Assembly: GCA_009926935.1 (NCBI GenBank)
Contig: RFNZ01000008.1
Location: 33,769-97,768, forward strand
From: Pseudomonadota bacterium
GTDB taxonomy: Bacteria; Pseudomonadota; Alphaproteobacteria; Micavibrionales; UBA1664
DNA: 64,000 nt
Reading direction: 5' to 3'
Position 1 is the stretch's first letter. Every line of letters starts with the position of its first letter. This document shows positions 46,939-55,637 of the stretch, in pieces. The notes beneath the pieces were generated by a model. It had not been told where the DNA came from. It ran no database searches and saw nothing but the letters and a program-made list of their open reading frames with translations. Both the position numbers and the translations under genes were made by a program.

Positions 46939-48114
46939 ATGACGCATATACAGGATTTTCTCAGACAAGCAGGGTTTATTAAAAACAAACCCGGATACTT
47001 CTATACAATCTGGGCCAGCCTTGGCGCCACCGGCACGCCGCCCCTCAATAGAAAGGATGCTATCGATCTTATTGGTCGCGCCGCATGGCTTTTTAAAGTC
47101 AAACGGGCAGACAGAACTTTTGACCAACTCAGAAATACGGTCTTGGGTCATTACTCTGCCTGGCGAGCCGAGACCTTACCTATGTTGCCCCAGCTTGATG
47201 CGCGCCAAAAGGCAACCTTGATTACCCACATGGCGGATCTGGGTTTGAAAGACCCCGATTTTCTTCAGACGTGGAAACAGGGCGCGCAGACATTCCTACC
47301 TCAGGTATCGAATAGAGACCTCAGCAGGATTGTGCGCGCCATAGGTATTTTAAAGGAATCCCTGCTGGATGATTTTGGCCGTGCGCTTGCTTTGGAAATT
47401 GAAAAGCGATGCAATGCACCAAACGCGAAAGATCGCCCTGACTTGCAGGAATGCGCCGCCATAGCCTCAGGCCTTGCCATGATGGATGCGGCCCTTGCCA
47501 GCCCGCTGTACAAACCTTTGTGCGAAAAAGTTTTGAATAGCGTTACACACGCTGCGCCGAAAAGAATAACGGAGAGCAATATTTCTTCTCTTAGGCCTAT
47601 TCGTGATGCTGCCGCTTGGTTTGATATCCCTGATCTTCCCTTCCCCAAGCCCACGGATACAAGCGGGAACACATCGAGTTATGAATCAGACACTGCCGCA
47701 TTTCTTAGAGATAACGGCCTTCATACTACGAACAAGGGGAAGGCTGTCTCGGAATTCGGAAAAGTGGCAGACCTTGAAATGCCCATGTACGGGCAAACAA
47801 TCAACATCGAAGCCGATGGCCCAAGCCACCGTATCCGCACCTATCCTGACCTTGGGTCGGAGTATAGTGGTGCCACGCTTTTACAGACGGCACTTGATGT
47901 CAAAATTGCAAAGCGCCCGATCGTGCGCATTTATAGCGAGACCTATAACAGCATCGATAGAAAAAACCTGAGCCTGGAAACCATGTTTGATATGCACGAA
48001 CTTTTTAGCGGTGTCGCTGACGCCTCCGCGGACGGCAAAGCTGCAGGCTATGAACTGGTGCTCAAGCCTGCCTCACGTGGCGGCGGCTTTGAAATGAAAA
48101 AAATGACGCGATAA
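46939..48114 (+). CDS. OPR-like helical repeat protein with C-terminal RAP-like domain
   Basis: The 391-residue protein has no signal peptide. Residues about 80-215 contain helical repeats resembling octotricopeptide (OPR)/FASTK repeats: LDARQKATLITHMADLGLKD, then FLPQVSNRDLSRIVRAIGIL. Residues about 255-345 resemble a RAP domain: an N-terminal SYESDTAAFLRDNG, EFGKVADLEMPMYGQTINIE, the hallmark EADGPSH, and IAKRPIVRIYSETYNS. OPR-RAP proteins bind specific RNAs in chloroplasts, mitochondria and Apicomplexa, and RAP has a restriction-endonuclease-like fold; bacterial examples are few. It lies next to the ribosomal cluster, convergent with rplQ, with a shared terminator. The RAP assignment rests on motif likeness and should be tested. 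Confidence 0.7.
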   Translation: MTHIQDFLRQAGFIKNKPGYFYTIWASLGATGTPPLNRKDAIDLIGRAAWLFKVKRADRTFDQLRNTVLGHYSAWRAETLPMLPQLDARQKATLITHMADLGLKDPDFLQTWKQGAQTFLPQVSNRDLSRIVRAIGILKESLLDDFGRALALEIEKRCNAPNAKDRPDLQECAAIASGLAMMDAALASPLYKPLCEKVLNSVTHAAPKRITESNISSLRPIRDAAAWFDIPDLPFPKPTDTSGNTSSYESDTAAFLRDNGLHTTNKGKAVSEFGKVADLEMPMYGQTINIEADGPSHRIRTYPDLGSEYSGATLLQTALDVKIAKRPIVRIYSETYNSIDRKNLSLETMFDMHELFSGVADASADGKAAGYELVLKPASRGGGFEMKKMTR

Positions 48115-48143
48115 AAAAATCCCGCCTGAAGCGGGATTTCTTT
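48113..48143. terminator. Bidirectional intrinsic terminator
   Basis: ATCCCGC (48119-48125) pairs with GCGGGAT (48131-48137), with Ts after it and a run of seven As before it. It ends the RAP-like gene on the plus strand and rplQ, the last gene of the ribosomal cluster, on the minus strand. Confidence 0.92.
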
Positions 48144-48159
48144 AAATATACAAACCTTA

Positions 48160-48735
48160 TTAACCGCCGGAGGAAACACGGCGCGGTGCTGAAACCTTGC
48201 CGCCTTTTGTTTGTCCGCCCTTAGCGATTTTGCTGCCGCCTGCTTTTGGCGCAGCTGCCTTACGGCCTTCGGCTGCCTTTTTACGGGCGGCTTTTTTGGC
48301 TTCGGCGGCTTTCACTTCGGCTTCGGTTGCGTTTTCTTCCGTGTACACAGGGCCGCTGTCTTTACCGCGGGCCGTGACATCACGCTCAACGAGTTCAATG
48401 ACGGCAAGCGGAGCGTTATCACCGTAACGGAAGCCGGCTTTCATGATGCGGCAGTAACCGCCCGAACGCTTGGCGTAACGGGAGGCGAGCACATCGAACA
48501 TTTTGGCGACCAGCGCCTCATCCCGCAGACGCGCGATGGCAAGGCGACGATTGGCAAGCCCGCCTTTTTTGGCAAGCGTAATCAGTTTTTCAACGACCGG
48601 GCGAAGGTCTTTTGCTTTTGGCAGGGTTGTTACGATTTGTTCGTGCTTGATCAAGGCTTGTGCCAGGTTTGCGAACATCGCTTTGCGGTGACCCGACGTA
48701 CGGGAAAACTCGCGGCCTTTATAACCGTGTCTCAT
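48160..48735 (-). CDS. rplQ: Ribosomal protein bL17
   Basis: The 191-residue protein has the normal bL17 core (residues 1-120: [52 protein letters not shown]) and then an extra tail of about 65 residues made mainly of Ala, Lys and Gly. The core alone is the usual length. It is the last gene of the alpha operon. Confidence 0.96.
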   Translation of the reverse strand: MRHGYKGREFSRTSGHRKAMFANLAQALIKHEQIVTTLPKAKDLRPVVEKLITLAKKGGLANRRLAIARLRDEALVAKMFDVLASRYAKRSGGYCRIMKAGFRYGDNAPLAVIELVERDVTARGKDSGPVYTEENATEAEVKAAEAKKAARKKAAEGRKAAAPKAGGSKIAKGGQTKGGKVSAPRRVSSGG

Positions 48736-48740
48736 TTTTG

Positions 48741-48964
48741 ACTCTCTTTCTGTTATCAGCAGGCCGTGTCACGGAACCTGCTATTTTTTGTTTGGTCGAA
48801 GTGGCTTACCCACTTCTCCCGTTTCGTTTGTTTGGTCGAAACTGACTCTCAGTTTCTTCCTTTGGTTTACTTTTTATTTTTAACCACGAAGGACACGAAG
48901 ATCACTAAGAAGGTTTTTATAAACTCACTTCGTGTGCTTCGTGCCCTTCGTGGCTAATCTTTAA
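48741..48964. repeat. Repeats between rplQ and rpoA
   Basis: This 220-bp gap has three elements. Two small hairpins with 7-bp stems lie at 48798-48816 (loop CTTAC) and 48838-48856 (loop ACTCT), each preceded by tttggtcg. A longer palindrome (about 48880-48957) begins TTAACCACGAAGG and ends CCTTCGTGGCTAA, with CACGAAG units in the arms. No gene is seen. Confidence 0.8.
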
Positions 48965-49987
48965 TCAGTAAGGCTCTTCGAGTTTGCGGCGAAGGTCCTC
49001 GATGTTCTCTGGTGGCCAACCATCGACCTGCATGCCGAGGTGGAGGCCCATCGTGGCCAGAACTTCCTTAATTTCGTTGAGCGACTTGCGGCCAAAGTTT
49101 GGCGTACGCAGCATGTCGTTTTCCGATTTCTGAACGAGGTCACCGATATAGGTGATGTTATCGTTCTTGAGGCAGTTCGCTGAACGGACCGAGAGTTCCA
49201 GTTCATCCACTTTACGCAGCAAGTTACGGTTGAATGGAAGTTCTGGCGCTTCGTCACGGCGGGCGGCAGCGGCTTTTGGCTCATCGAAGTTGATGAAGAC
49301 CTGAAGTTGGTCTTGGAGGATGCGGGCAGCATAAGCGACCGAATCTTCAGGCGTTACTGCGCCGTTTGTTTCGAGGTGCAGGGTCAGCTTGTCGTAGTCC
49401 GTGATCTGGCCGACGCGGGTATCTTCCACATCGTATGAAACCTTGCGGACAGGCGAGAAGATGCTGTCGACCGGGATGAGGCCAACTGGCGATTCTTCCG
49501 GACGGTTTTGCGAGGCTGGGCGGTAGCCTTTGCCTGTGTTGACCGTCAGTTCCATGTTGAGTTTTGCGCCTTTGTCGAGCGTGCAGATGATGAGATCGGG
49601 ATTCATGATCTCGATATCGGCGCCGGCTTCGATCATGCCGGCGGTTACTTCGCACGGACCTTCGGCAGCAAGACGCATTTTTTTAGGACCTTCGACGTGC
49701 ATTGCGATTGCGATGTTTTTCACGTTGAGGATGATGTTCACGACATCTTCGCGAACGCCGGGGATTGACGAGAATTCGTGGAGAACGCCGTCGATCTGAA
49801 TCGCCGTTACCGCCGCGCCCTGAAGGGATGACAAAAGAATGCGGCGAAGCGCGTTACCGAGCGTGAGGCCAAAGCCGCGCTCAAGAGGTTCGACGACGAT
49901 CGTGCCGGACGAGCGCGTGTTCGGGCCCGCTTTTTTGACATCGATTTTTGTCGGCTTAATCAGTTCCTGCCAGTTTTTCTGAATCAT
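48965..49987 (-). CDS. rpoA: RNA polymerase alpha subunit
   Basis: The 340-residue protein has the N-terminal assembly domain (residues 1-230; [23 protein letters not shown]) and the C-terminal DNA- and activator-binding domain (about 250-330; [37 protein letters not shown]). Length is normal. It lies between rpsK and rplQ in the conserved order. Confidence 0.98.
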   Translation of the reverse strand: MIQKNWQELIKPTKIDVKKAGPNTRSSGTIVVEPLERGFGLTLGNALRRILLSSLQGAAVTAIQIDGVLHEFSSIPGVREDVVNIILNVKNIAIAMHVEGPKKMRLAAEGPCEVTAGMIEAGADIEIMNPDLIICTLDKGAKLNMELTVNTGKGYRPASQNRPEESPVGLIPVDSIFSPVRKVSYDVEDTRVGQITDYDKLTLHLETNGAVTPEDSVAYAARILQDQLQVFINFDEPKAAAARRDEAPELPFNRNLLRKVDELELSVRSANCLKNDNITYIGDLVQKSENDMLRTPNFGRKSLNEIKEVLATMGLHLGMQVDGWPPENIEDLRRKLEEPY

Positions 49988-50053
49988 TTTGTTACTGCCT
50001 TTCTGTTAACTTCATCCGGCTCTTAACCGGCCTCTGGTTTGGTATTTAACTAC

Positions 50054-50135
50054 TTTTTACCGCTAAGAGCGCTAAGCTTCGCTAAGGACCGCTAAGGAAT
50101 TTTACCCTTAGCGTTTTAGCACCCTTAAAGGCTAA
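50054..50135. repeat. CGCTAAG palindromic repeat, shorter copy
   Basis: The stretch starts TTTTACCGCTAAG and carries GCTAAG units on one arm and CTTAGCG on the other, as in the two 102-bp copies at 15863 and 16158. It is shorter and its 3' arm is decayed. It lies between rpoA and rpsK inside the alpha operon, so it is transcribed and must be compatible with read-through. Confidence 0.75.
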
Positions 50136-50172
50136 TTCTTATACGCGGCGACGCTTAACCCTTTCCGTCGTG

Positions 50173-50574
50173 TTATACACGACGACGTTTTCTGGGGCGG
50201 CAGCCGTTGTGAGGGATTGGCGTTACGTCTTTGATGTTGGAGATCGTAAAACCAGCCATCTGGAGAGCGCGCAGAGCGGACTCGCGGCCAGCGCCAGGGC
50301 CCTTCACTTCGACCGTCAGTTCCTTCATGCCGTGCTCGGCTGCTTTGCGGGCGGCCTCTTCGGCGCAGACCTGCGCCGCGAACGGCGTGGATTTGCGGGA
50401 ACCCTTGAAACCCATCATGCCAGCGGAACACCAGGAAACGGCGTTGCCCTGTGCATCCGTGATGGTCACGATGGTGTTGTTGAAGGAAGCATTCACCTTG
50501 GCGATGCCGGAGGTGATGTTTTTGCGCTCTTTTTTCTTGGTGCGAGGAGCAGCCGCTGTTGTTTGCTTTGTCAT
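50173..50574 (-). CDS. rpsK: Ribosomal protein uS11
   Basis: The 133-residue protein has [20 protein letters not shown], the [17 protein letters not shown] segment and the C-terminal [18 protein letters not shown], whose basic end binds 16S rRNA and the mRNA platform. Full length. Confidence 0.97.
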   Translation of the reverse strand: MTKQTTAAAPRTKKKERKNITSGIAKVNASFNNTIVTITDAQGNAVSWCSAGMMGFKGSRKSTPFAAQVCAEEAARKAAEHGMKELTVEVKGPGAGRESALRALQMAGFTISNIKDVTPIPHNGCRPRKRRRV

Positions 50575-50591
50575 TTGGGTCTATCTCCTGA

Positions 50592-50987
50592 TTATTTCTT
50601 GGTCGCGAGTTTTTTGCCTGCAATCGCTTTTGCAGGGCCTTTGCGGGTACGCGCGTTGGTGTGCGTGCGCTGACCACGGACCGGCAGGTTTTTGCGATGA
50701 CGCAGACCGCGGTAGCAGTTCATATCCATGAGGCGCTTGATATTCTGCGATACTTCGCGGCGGAGTTCGCCCTCGACCTTGCAGGTTTTTTCGATCTGTT
50801 CGCGGATTTTGAGAAGATCGTCTTCAGATAGTTCGTTCACGCGCGGAAATTCGTTTTTAGCGGCGTTACCGATTTTGCAGGATTGCAGAATGGTTAGAGC
50901 CGTTGTCCTGCCGATACCATGAATATAGGTAAGAGCAATGTGGATACGCTTATTGGTCGGGATGTTAACCCCTGCTATACGAGCCAT
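50592..50987 (-). CDS. rpsM: Ribosomal protein uS13
   Basis: The 131-residue protein starts [20 protein letters not shown], has the IHGIGRTTA helix-hairpin-helix and ends with [22 protein letters not shown]. It contacts uL5 and the P-site tRNA. First gene of the alpha operon here; the preceding 240 bp hold a promoter and two hairpins. Confidence 0.97.
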   Translation of the reverse strand: MARIAGVNIPTNKRIHIALTYIHGIGRTTALTILQSCKIGNAAKNEFPRVNELSEDDLLKIREQIEKTCKVEGELRREVSQNIKRLMDMNCYRGLRHRKNLPVRGQRTHTNARTRKGPAKAIAGKKLATKK

Positions 50988-51008
50988 GATTTTCTCCTTT
51001 TGGCTTCG

Positions 51009-51036
51009 ATTGCAACAGGCTTATGCCTGAAGCAAT
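51009..51036. promoter_or_regulatory. Hairpin in the rpsM leader
   Basis: ATTGC (51009-51013) pairs with GCAAT (51032-51036) and CAGGC (51016-51020) with GCCTG (51025-51029), separated by a symmetric AA/AA internal loop and capped by TTAT. It lies 22 bases upstream of the rpsM ATG in the transcript and could be a site of autogenous control; no known ribosomal leader is recognised. Confidence 0.4.
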
Positions 51037-51151
51037 TATGACCCACGAAAAACACCTGTTATTCCGCCGAGGTTGTCTGGCTGGTTTTGCTTAGCAAAAC
51101 CGCTCTTCCACAGCTGTCAGATACGGGTCCCTATCTGTCTGGAACGCGCGC

Positions 51152-51180
51152 AATCTAGGGGCCTGAACCCTTGCTGTCAA
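51152..51180 (-). promoter_or_regulatory. Promoter of the alpha operon (rpsM-rpsK-rpoA-rplQ)
   Basis: On the minus strand TTGACA (51180-51175) and TAGATT (51157-51152) are spaced by exactly 17 bases. A perfect DnaA box (TTATCCACA, 51199-51191) lies 11 bases upstream of the -35. The untranslated leader would be about 155 bases and include the hairpins at 51083-51101 and 51009-51036. Confidence 0.65.
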
Positions 51181-51226
51181 CATAATTTCCTGTGGATAAA
51201 TCAGGAAGTTTTTTGCATTATGGTAA

Positions 51227-51820
51227 TTATTGGGCTTTTGCGACCAGCGCCGCGATCTGCGCTGCCACTTCATCGATCGGGCGCATGCCGTCCAGACGGT
51301 GCAGGAGACCCTTTTTCTCGTAATAAGGAGATACCTCGGCCGTATAGGCCTTGTACTCCTTGATGCGTCTTACCACGACCTCGGGCTTGTCGTCATTGCG
51401 AATGGCATGGCCTGCCGCTGCCGCCTCGGCGGCCCGTTTTTCAACACGGCTAACAAGAATATTCTCGTCGACCACAAGATCGACCACGAGATCGATACCG
51501 GCGGATTTTTTAGCGAGCATGGCACCCAGTGCCTCGGCCTGCGGGATGGTGCGCGGAAAGCCGTCAAAAATGACGCCGTTTTTGCAATCGGCTTCCGCAC
51601 TTCTTTTCTCGATCATTTCGATGATGATGGCATCGGAAACCAGCTGCCCCGCATCCATGATGGCCTGCACGCGCTTTCCGAGATCGGAGCCTGCCGCGCG
51701 CTCGGCACGCAGCATGTCACCAGTTGAAAGCTGCTTTAGGCCGTGTTTCTCCTCAAGAATTTTGGCCTGTGTGCCTTTGCCGGCACCCGGCGGCCCCATC
51801 AAGATGATGTTGAGAGACAT
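51227..51820 (-). CDS. adk: Adenylate kinase (short form)
   Basis: The 197-residue enzyme interconverts 2 ADP with ATP and AMP. It has the P-loop ILMGPPGAGKGTQAKIL, the AMP-binding STGDMLR, DGFPRTIPQAEAL and the LID region, which is the short type without the zinc-finger insert (RNDDKPEVVVRRIKEY). It overlaps the secY stop by one base. Confidence 0.97.
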   Translation of the reverse strand: MSLNIILMGPPGAGKGTQAKILEEKHGLKQLSTGDMLRAERAAGSDLGKRVQAIMDAGQLVSDAIIIEMIEKRSAEADCKNGVIFDGFPRTIPQAEALGAMLAKKSAGIDLVVDLVVDENILVSRVEKRAAEAAAAGHAIRNDDKPEVVVRRIKEYKAYTAEVSPYYEKKGLLHRLDGMRPIDEVAAQIAALVAKAQ

Positions 51821-53163
51821 CAGCGTTTCCCCCGCAGACGTTGCTTGCGGATAAGCCCCTCGTATTGGTGGGCTACCATGTGTGCGTGGATTTGCGAAAC
51901 CGTATCCATCGTCACGGACACGACGATGAGAAGCGAGGTACCGCCAAAGTAAAACGGCATGCTGAATTTCGAGATCAGGAACTCAGGCAGGAGACAGACA
52001 AACATAATGTACGCTGCACCTATGGCCGTCAGACGCGTGAGCACGAAATCCAGATACTCGGCAGTCTGCTGGCCTGGGCGCATGCCCGGTACGAAACCGC
52101 CGTATTTTTTCAGCATGTCCGCGTTTTCTTTCGGGTTAAAAACAATCGCCGTATAGAAGAAGCAGAAAAAGGCGATGAGCAGGCCGTACAAAATCATGTA
52201 GGTTGGCTGCCCGTGCTGGAGGTGCCTTGCGATGCTGGCCACGATATCACCGCCCTCGGCGCCCGCAAAACCAACGAGAGTCACCGGCAGAAGCAGCAGG
52301 GACGATGCGAAAATAGGCGGGATAACGCCTGCGGTGTTGAGCTTGAGCGGCAGATGCGACATTTGCCCCGCAGCCACCTGATTTTGACCGACCTGGCGGC
52401 GCGGATACTGAACAGGGATGCGGCGTTGCGCCCTTTCCATGAACACGATGAACACGATCACACCCAGAACCATGGCAAACAAGCCCACAAGTTCCAACAC
52501 GTGGAACTGGCCCTGACGGCCCAGTTCAAGCACGCCTGCCACTGCACGCGGAAGTTCAGCCACGATACCGGCAAAGATAAGAAGCGAGGTGCCGTTGCCG
52601 ACGCCGCGCTGCGTTATCTGCTCGCCGAGCCACATCAAAAAGACGGTGCCGCCGACGATGGTGATAACCGTTGAAATACGGAAGAACAAGCCCGGATCGA
52701 TAACAGCCGAGCCGCTTGCGCCCTGCATGCTCTCGAGCCCCGCTGCAAGGCCCCATGCCTGAACAGCCGCAAGAATAACGGTTAGATAGCGCGTGTACTG
52801 GTTGATGCGGATGCGCCCGACCTCGCCCTCTTTTTTAATGGCTTCGAGCGATGGCAACATTGATGATGCCAGCTGCATGATAATGGATGCCGAAATGTAC
52901 GGCATGATATTGAGCGCAAAGATGGTCATACGCTGAAGCGCGCCGCCAGCAAACATGTTGAACATGTCGAGAATGCCGCCCGCTTTTTGAGAATAGATCT
53001 CGTTCCAGACCGTAATATCGATCCCTGGCAGAGGCACGTGCGTACCGATGCGGTAGATGATGAGAGCGCCAATAACGAACAAAAGACGTGACTTGAGTTC
53101 GGTTGCTTTGGTGAAGGCGCCCCAGTTCATTTGCGAGGCCAGTTGTTCGGCGGCGGAAGCCAT
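51820..53163 (-). CDS. secY: Preprotein translocase subunit SecY
   Basis: The 447-residue protein forms the protein-conducting channel with SecE and SecG. It has about ten membrane spans, the plug region after PLPGIDITVWNEI, GNGTSLLIFAGIVAELP and FGGTSLLIVVSVTMDT. GGAG lies eight bases before the ATG at 53163. It is separated from rplO by a plus-strand insertion and seems to have its own promoter. Confidence 0.98.
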   Translation of the reverse strand: MASAAEQLASQMNWGAFTKATELKSRLLFVIGALIIYRIGTHVPLPGIDITVWNEIYSQKAGGILDMFNMFAGGALQRMTIFALNIMPYISASIIMQLASSMLPSLEAIKKEGEVGRIRINQYTRYLTVILAAVQAWGLAAGLESMQGASGSAVIDPGLFFRISTVITIVGGTVFLMWLGEQITQRGVGNGTSLLIFAGIVAELPRAVAGVLELGRQGQFHVLELVGLFAMVLGVIVFIVFMERAQRRIPVQYPRRQVGQNQVAAGQMSHLPLKLNTAGVIPPIFASSLLLLPVTLVGFAGAEGGDIVASIARHLQHGQPTYMILYGLLIAFFCFFYTAIVFNPKENADMLKKYGGFVPGMRPGQQTAEYLDFVLTRLTAIGAAYIMFVCLLPEFLISKFSMPFYFGGTSLLIVVSVTMDTVSQIHAHMVAHQYEGLIRKQRLRGKR

Positions 53164-53202
53164 GAGAAATCACTCCAAAAACGATCATGAAAATATGTGG
53201 TT

Positions 53203-53232
53203 CATGTAGTCATTCACACGCAACTGTGTCAA
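53203..53232 (-). promoter_or_regulatory. Promoter-like sequence for secY-adk
   Basis: On the minus strand a perfect TTGACA (53232-53227) is followed after 16 bases by ACTACATG (53210-53203), close to the GCTANAWC -10 element described for alphaproteobacterial housekeeping promoters. It lies about 40 bases before the secY ATG. Confidence 0.5.
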
Positions 53233-53295
53233 CCGTATGATACGTTTTTTTAATGGCCTCACTCGTGCTTTTCCTTGAATTTCGACCATTTGTTG

Positions 53296-53325
53296 TTGAC
53301 AAGCGTTTCCGCACTGCGTCATCAT
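53296..53325 (+). promoter_or_regulatory. Promoter-like sequence for the plus-strand cassette
   Basis: TTGACA (53296-53301) and CATCAT (53320-53325, 4/6 match to the -10 consensus) are spaced by 18 bases. Transcription would start near 53332 and run into the hairpins and gene that follow. Confidence 0.45.
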
Positions 53326-53331
53326 GCCCCT

Positions 53332-53457
53332 TATGAACGCAGCACAATGCACTGCCCGATTTTATTACTGGTTTACCCACTAGGGGTTGCCAGTTTTCCG
53401 ATTTTCTCTGAAAAACCCAAGGCCCCACCCAAAACCGGAGTGAGGGCTTAGTTTTTT
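53332..53457 (+). ncRNA. Candidate structured RNA or attenuator leader
   Basis: Downstream of the promoter-like sequence there are two hairpins. The first pairs ACTGG (53367-53371) with CCAGT (53390-53394) with an inner CCC/GGG. The second pairs GCCCCACCC (53422-53430, with two bulged As on the other side) with GGAGTGAGGGC (53437-53447) and is followed by six Ts (53452-53457), as in an intrinsic terminator. The product would be about 125 nt. It is either a small RNA or a leader that controls the gene at 53513. No known family is recognised. Confidence 0.4.
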
Positions 53458-53512
53458 GTGCGGCTTCCTTCTCTCTCTTACAACCTACCGCACGAGAAGG
53501 ACCGTTAAAACC

Positions 53513-53800
53513 ATGAATGCCCTCCCTGCCCTGTCACTCGATGATGACATGCGCCTGACTGTTACGGCCGTTGTGCCTGACGGGCCCGTGATCAAGGTTA
53601 CGCCCGTGCATCCTGATAAACCGATGGCTCTGCCACCTGCTTTTCTCGCTATACTGAAAACCGCGAAAAACAGCGGCGAGCCCGTTTCGCATGTTATATG
53701 CAGGCGCGCCGGCGTCCCGGAATCCCAGGATAAATCCCATCTGCAGCACTTTTTGGTTTCAACGGCGGCCGGCGTACGACCGGTTGACGTGACCTACTGA
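53513..53800 (+). CDS. Small unidentified protein on the opposite strand within the spc operon
   Basis: The 95-residue frame begins MNALPALSLDDDMRLTVTAV, contains VIKVTPVHPDKPMALPPAFL and ends HFLVSTAAGVRPVDVTY. It looks soluble and has no recognised motif. AGAAGG lies 12 bases before the ATG, a little far. A 9-bp terminator stem follows the stop. It lies in the opposite direction to all neighbours between rplO and secY, which are contiguous in almost all bacteria. Support comes from the surrounding promoter and terminator, not from homology. Confidence 0.55.
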   Translation: MNALPALSLDDDMRLTVTAVVPDGPVIKVTPVHPDKPMALPPAFLAILKTAKNSGEPVSHVICRRAGVPESQDKSHLQHFLVSTAAGVRPVDVTY

Positions 53801-53802
53801 AA

Positions 53803-53837
53803 TAACAAAAGAGCGCCCTTAATGGGCGCTCTTTGTT
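53803..53837. terminator. Bidirectional intrinsic terminator inside the spc cluster
   Basis: AGAGCGCCC (53810-53818) pairs with GGGCGCTCT (53824-53832) around TTAAT. Ts follow on the plus strand; on the minus strand the stem is followed by TTTTGTTATTT. It would end the plus-strand gene and also rplO transcription before secY. Confidence 0.85.
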
Positions 53838-53854
53838 GGTTATGGCGATTATTA

Positions 53855-54352
53855 TCAGCCGATTTTCTTTTTACGAACGACAGGCTTGCGCTCGATCACG
53901 ATGAGATCAAGCTTGCCGCCTGCTTTTTCGATTGCCGCTTTTGCGGGCTCGGATGCGCCGGACACTTTCAGGCTTACTTTTGCCTTCAGCGTGCCTTTGG
54001 AGAGAATACGAACGCCATCCCATTTTTTATTGATGACGCGTGCCTCGACCAGAGCCTCTTCCGTGATTTCCTTTTTGGCATCCAGATGACCGGCATCAAT
54101 GGCCGCTTGCAGCTGACCCAGATTGATCTCGGCAAACATTTTGCGGTTTGGCTTGTTGAAGCCGCGTTTTGGCAAACGGCGATACAAAGGTGTTTGACCA
54201 CCTTCAAAGCCATTGAGCGCAACGCCCGAGCGAGCGGTCTGGCCTTTGCCACCGCGGCCGGATGTTTTGCCTTTGCCTGAGCCGATACCACGGCCAAGGC
54301 ATTTTGGTTTTTTGCGCGAGCCAGCTTTTGGCTTGAGTTGATTGAGCTTCAT
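53855..54352 (-). CDS. rplO: Ribosomal protein uL15
   Basis: The 165-residue protein has the Gly-rich basic N-terminus ([34 protein letters not shown]) that threads into 23S rRNA and the globular C-terminus. The ATG at 54352 has AAGGTGG upstream and matches the family start; a GTG three codons before is less likely. A terminator lies just downstream. Confidence 0.96.
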   Translation of the reverse strand: MKLNQLKPKAGSRKKPKCLGRGIGSGKGKTSGRGGKGQTARSGVALNGFEGGQTPLYRRLPKRGFNKPNRKMFAEINLGQLQAAIDAGHLDAKKEITEEALVEARVINKKWDGVRILSKGTLKAKVSLKVSGASEPAKAAIEKAGGKLDLIVIERKPVVRKKKIG

Positions 54353-54379
54353 AGTTACCACCTTATTTAATTTCTGGTC

Positions 54380-54398
54380 GAAGTAGCTTACCTACTTC
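54380..54398. repeat. CTTAC-loop hairpin repeat
   Basis: GAAGTAG (54380-54386), loop CTTAC, CTACTTC (54392-54398), preceded by tggtc and followed by tccc. Same element as at 48798-48816 but with one compensated base-pair change in the stem. Confidence 0.75.
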
Positions 54399-54418
54399 TC
54401 CCTCGTTTATATTTACCC

Positions 54419-54691
54419 TTATGCTGCCTCGACGACTTTGACGAGGTGACGCACTTTACGAATCATGCCGCGAACGGCAGGCGTATCTTCCAGCGTGCGG
54501 ACACGATGGCGTTTGTTAAGGCCGAGACCGATCAGCGTTGCTTCCTGATCCGGCGTGCGCGCAATGATCGAACCGATCTGCATAACCGTTACGGTTTTGC
54601 CCGACTTCGCTTCCTTTTTAGGAGCGGCTTTTTTTTCTGTCTTAGGTGCCGCTGCTTTTTTTGCAGGCGCCTTTTTCGTAGCTTCAGTCAT
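54419..54691 (-). CDS. rpmD: Ribosomal protein uL30
   Basis: The 90-residue product is longer than the usual 60. The first 30 residues are Ala/Lys-rich ([20 protein letters not shown]); the core follows with [20 protein letters not shown] and [20 protein letters not shown]. It overlaps the end of rpsE by 8 bp. Confidence 0.94.
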   Translation of the reverse strand: MTEATKKAPAKKAAAPKTEKKAAPKKEAKSGKTVTVMQIGSIIARTPDQEATLIGLGLNKRHRVRTLEDTPAVRGMIRKVRHLVKVVEAA

Positions 54692-55256
54692 CTTGACCTT
54701 CCTCGGCTGTGGCTTGACCCTGGCGCTGGCTGATGACTTCGCTCACTTTTTTGCCTCTACGGCCAGCCACCTGACGTGGTGACTGAATGTTTTTGAGCGC
54801 GTCAAACGTGGCCTTAACCATGTTGTGCGGGTTGTTTGTACCCGTGGCCTTGGCCACGATATCCTGAATGCCCAACGCCTCGAACACGGCGCGCATTGGA
54901 CCGCCTGCGATAATACCCGTACCGGCAGGTGCCGTACGCAGCGTTACCTTGCCAGCGCCATAGTGCCCACGAACATCGTGGTGAATGGTGCGGCCTTCGC
55001 GCAATGGAATACGAACCATTTTGCGTTTGGCGGCTTCGGTTGCCTTTTTGATGGCTTCCGGCACTTCTTTTGATTTTGCGTGGGCTGTGCCGACGCGGCC
55101 TTTGCCATCGCCTACAACCACGAGAGCTGCGAAGCCAAAACGGCGACCGCCCTTCACGACCTTGGCGACGCGGTTGATGGCAACCAGCTTTTCGACCAGA
55201 TCACTCTGGGGCTTTTCTTTATCTCTATCCTGACGTTTACCTTCGGGGCGTGCCAT
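54684..55256 (-). CDS. rpsE: Ribosomal protein uS5
   Basis: The 190-residue protein has [40 protein letters not shown] and [20 protein letters not shown], the fidelity-related double-stranded RNA-binding and C-terminal domains. The N-terminus carries a charged extension ([13 protein letters not shown]). Confidence 0.97.
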   Translation of the reverse strand: MARPEGKRQDRDKEKPQSDLVEKLVAINRVAKVVKGGRRFGFAALVVVGDGKGRVGTAHAKSKEVPEAIKKATEAAKRKMVRIPLREGRTIHHDVRGHYGAGKVTLRTAPAGTGIIAGGPMRAVFEALGIQDIVAKATGTNNPHNMVKATFDALKNIQSPRQVAGRRGKKVSEVISQRQGQATAEEGQDD

Positions 55257-55268
55257 GTTCTCTCCTGA

Positions 55269-55637
55269 TTAGAATTCCAGTCCGCCTTCGCGGGCAGCTT
55301 CAGCCAATGCTTTGATGCGGCCGTGATACAGATATGATCCACGATCGAAGATCACCTGTTTGACACCGGCTTTTTTCGCGCGCTCGGCAACCAGTTTGCC
55401 GACGGCGGCCGCAGCGGCAACGTTGCCACCGATTTTTACTTTTGCCTTCATCTCTTCTTCAGCCGTGGAAGCGGCTGCCATCGTAACACCCTTGGTGTCG
55501 TCGATGACCTGAGCATAGATGTTGCTGCCAGAACGATATACGTTGAGGCGTGGGCGCCCTGTTTTGAGGGCGTTGGCGCGTACCTTGTTGCGATTGCGGA
55601 ACGTACGACGCTCTTCTGCTGTGAGATGTTTCGTCAT
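55269..55637 (-). CDS. rplR: Ribosomal protein uL18
   Basis: The 122-residue protein has [35 protein letters not shown] and the C-terminal [20 protein letters not shown]. It binds 5S rRNA. It overlaps the rplF stop by four bases. Confidence 0.97.
   Translation of the reverse strand: MTKHLTAEERRTFRNRNKVRANALKTGRPRLNVYRSGSNIYAQVIDDTKGVTMAAASTAEEEMKAKVKIGGNVAAAAAVGKLVAERAKKAGVKQVIFDRGSYLYHGRIKALAEAAREGGLEF

Noticed and set aside
48741..48845. Short plus-strand frame between rplQ and rpoA
   Set aside because: It consists of repeat sequence (the tttggtcg hairpins) and has no start signal.
50132..50677. 181-residue minus-strand frame overlapping rpsK
   Set aside because: It is a shifted frame of rpsK and the rpsM end; the rpsK product in the other frame is certain.
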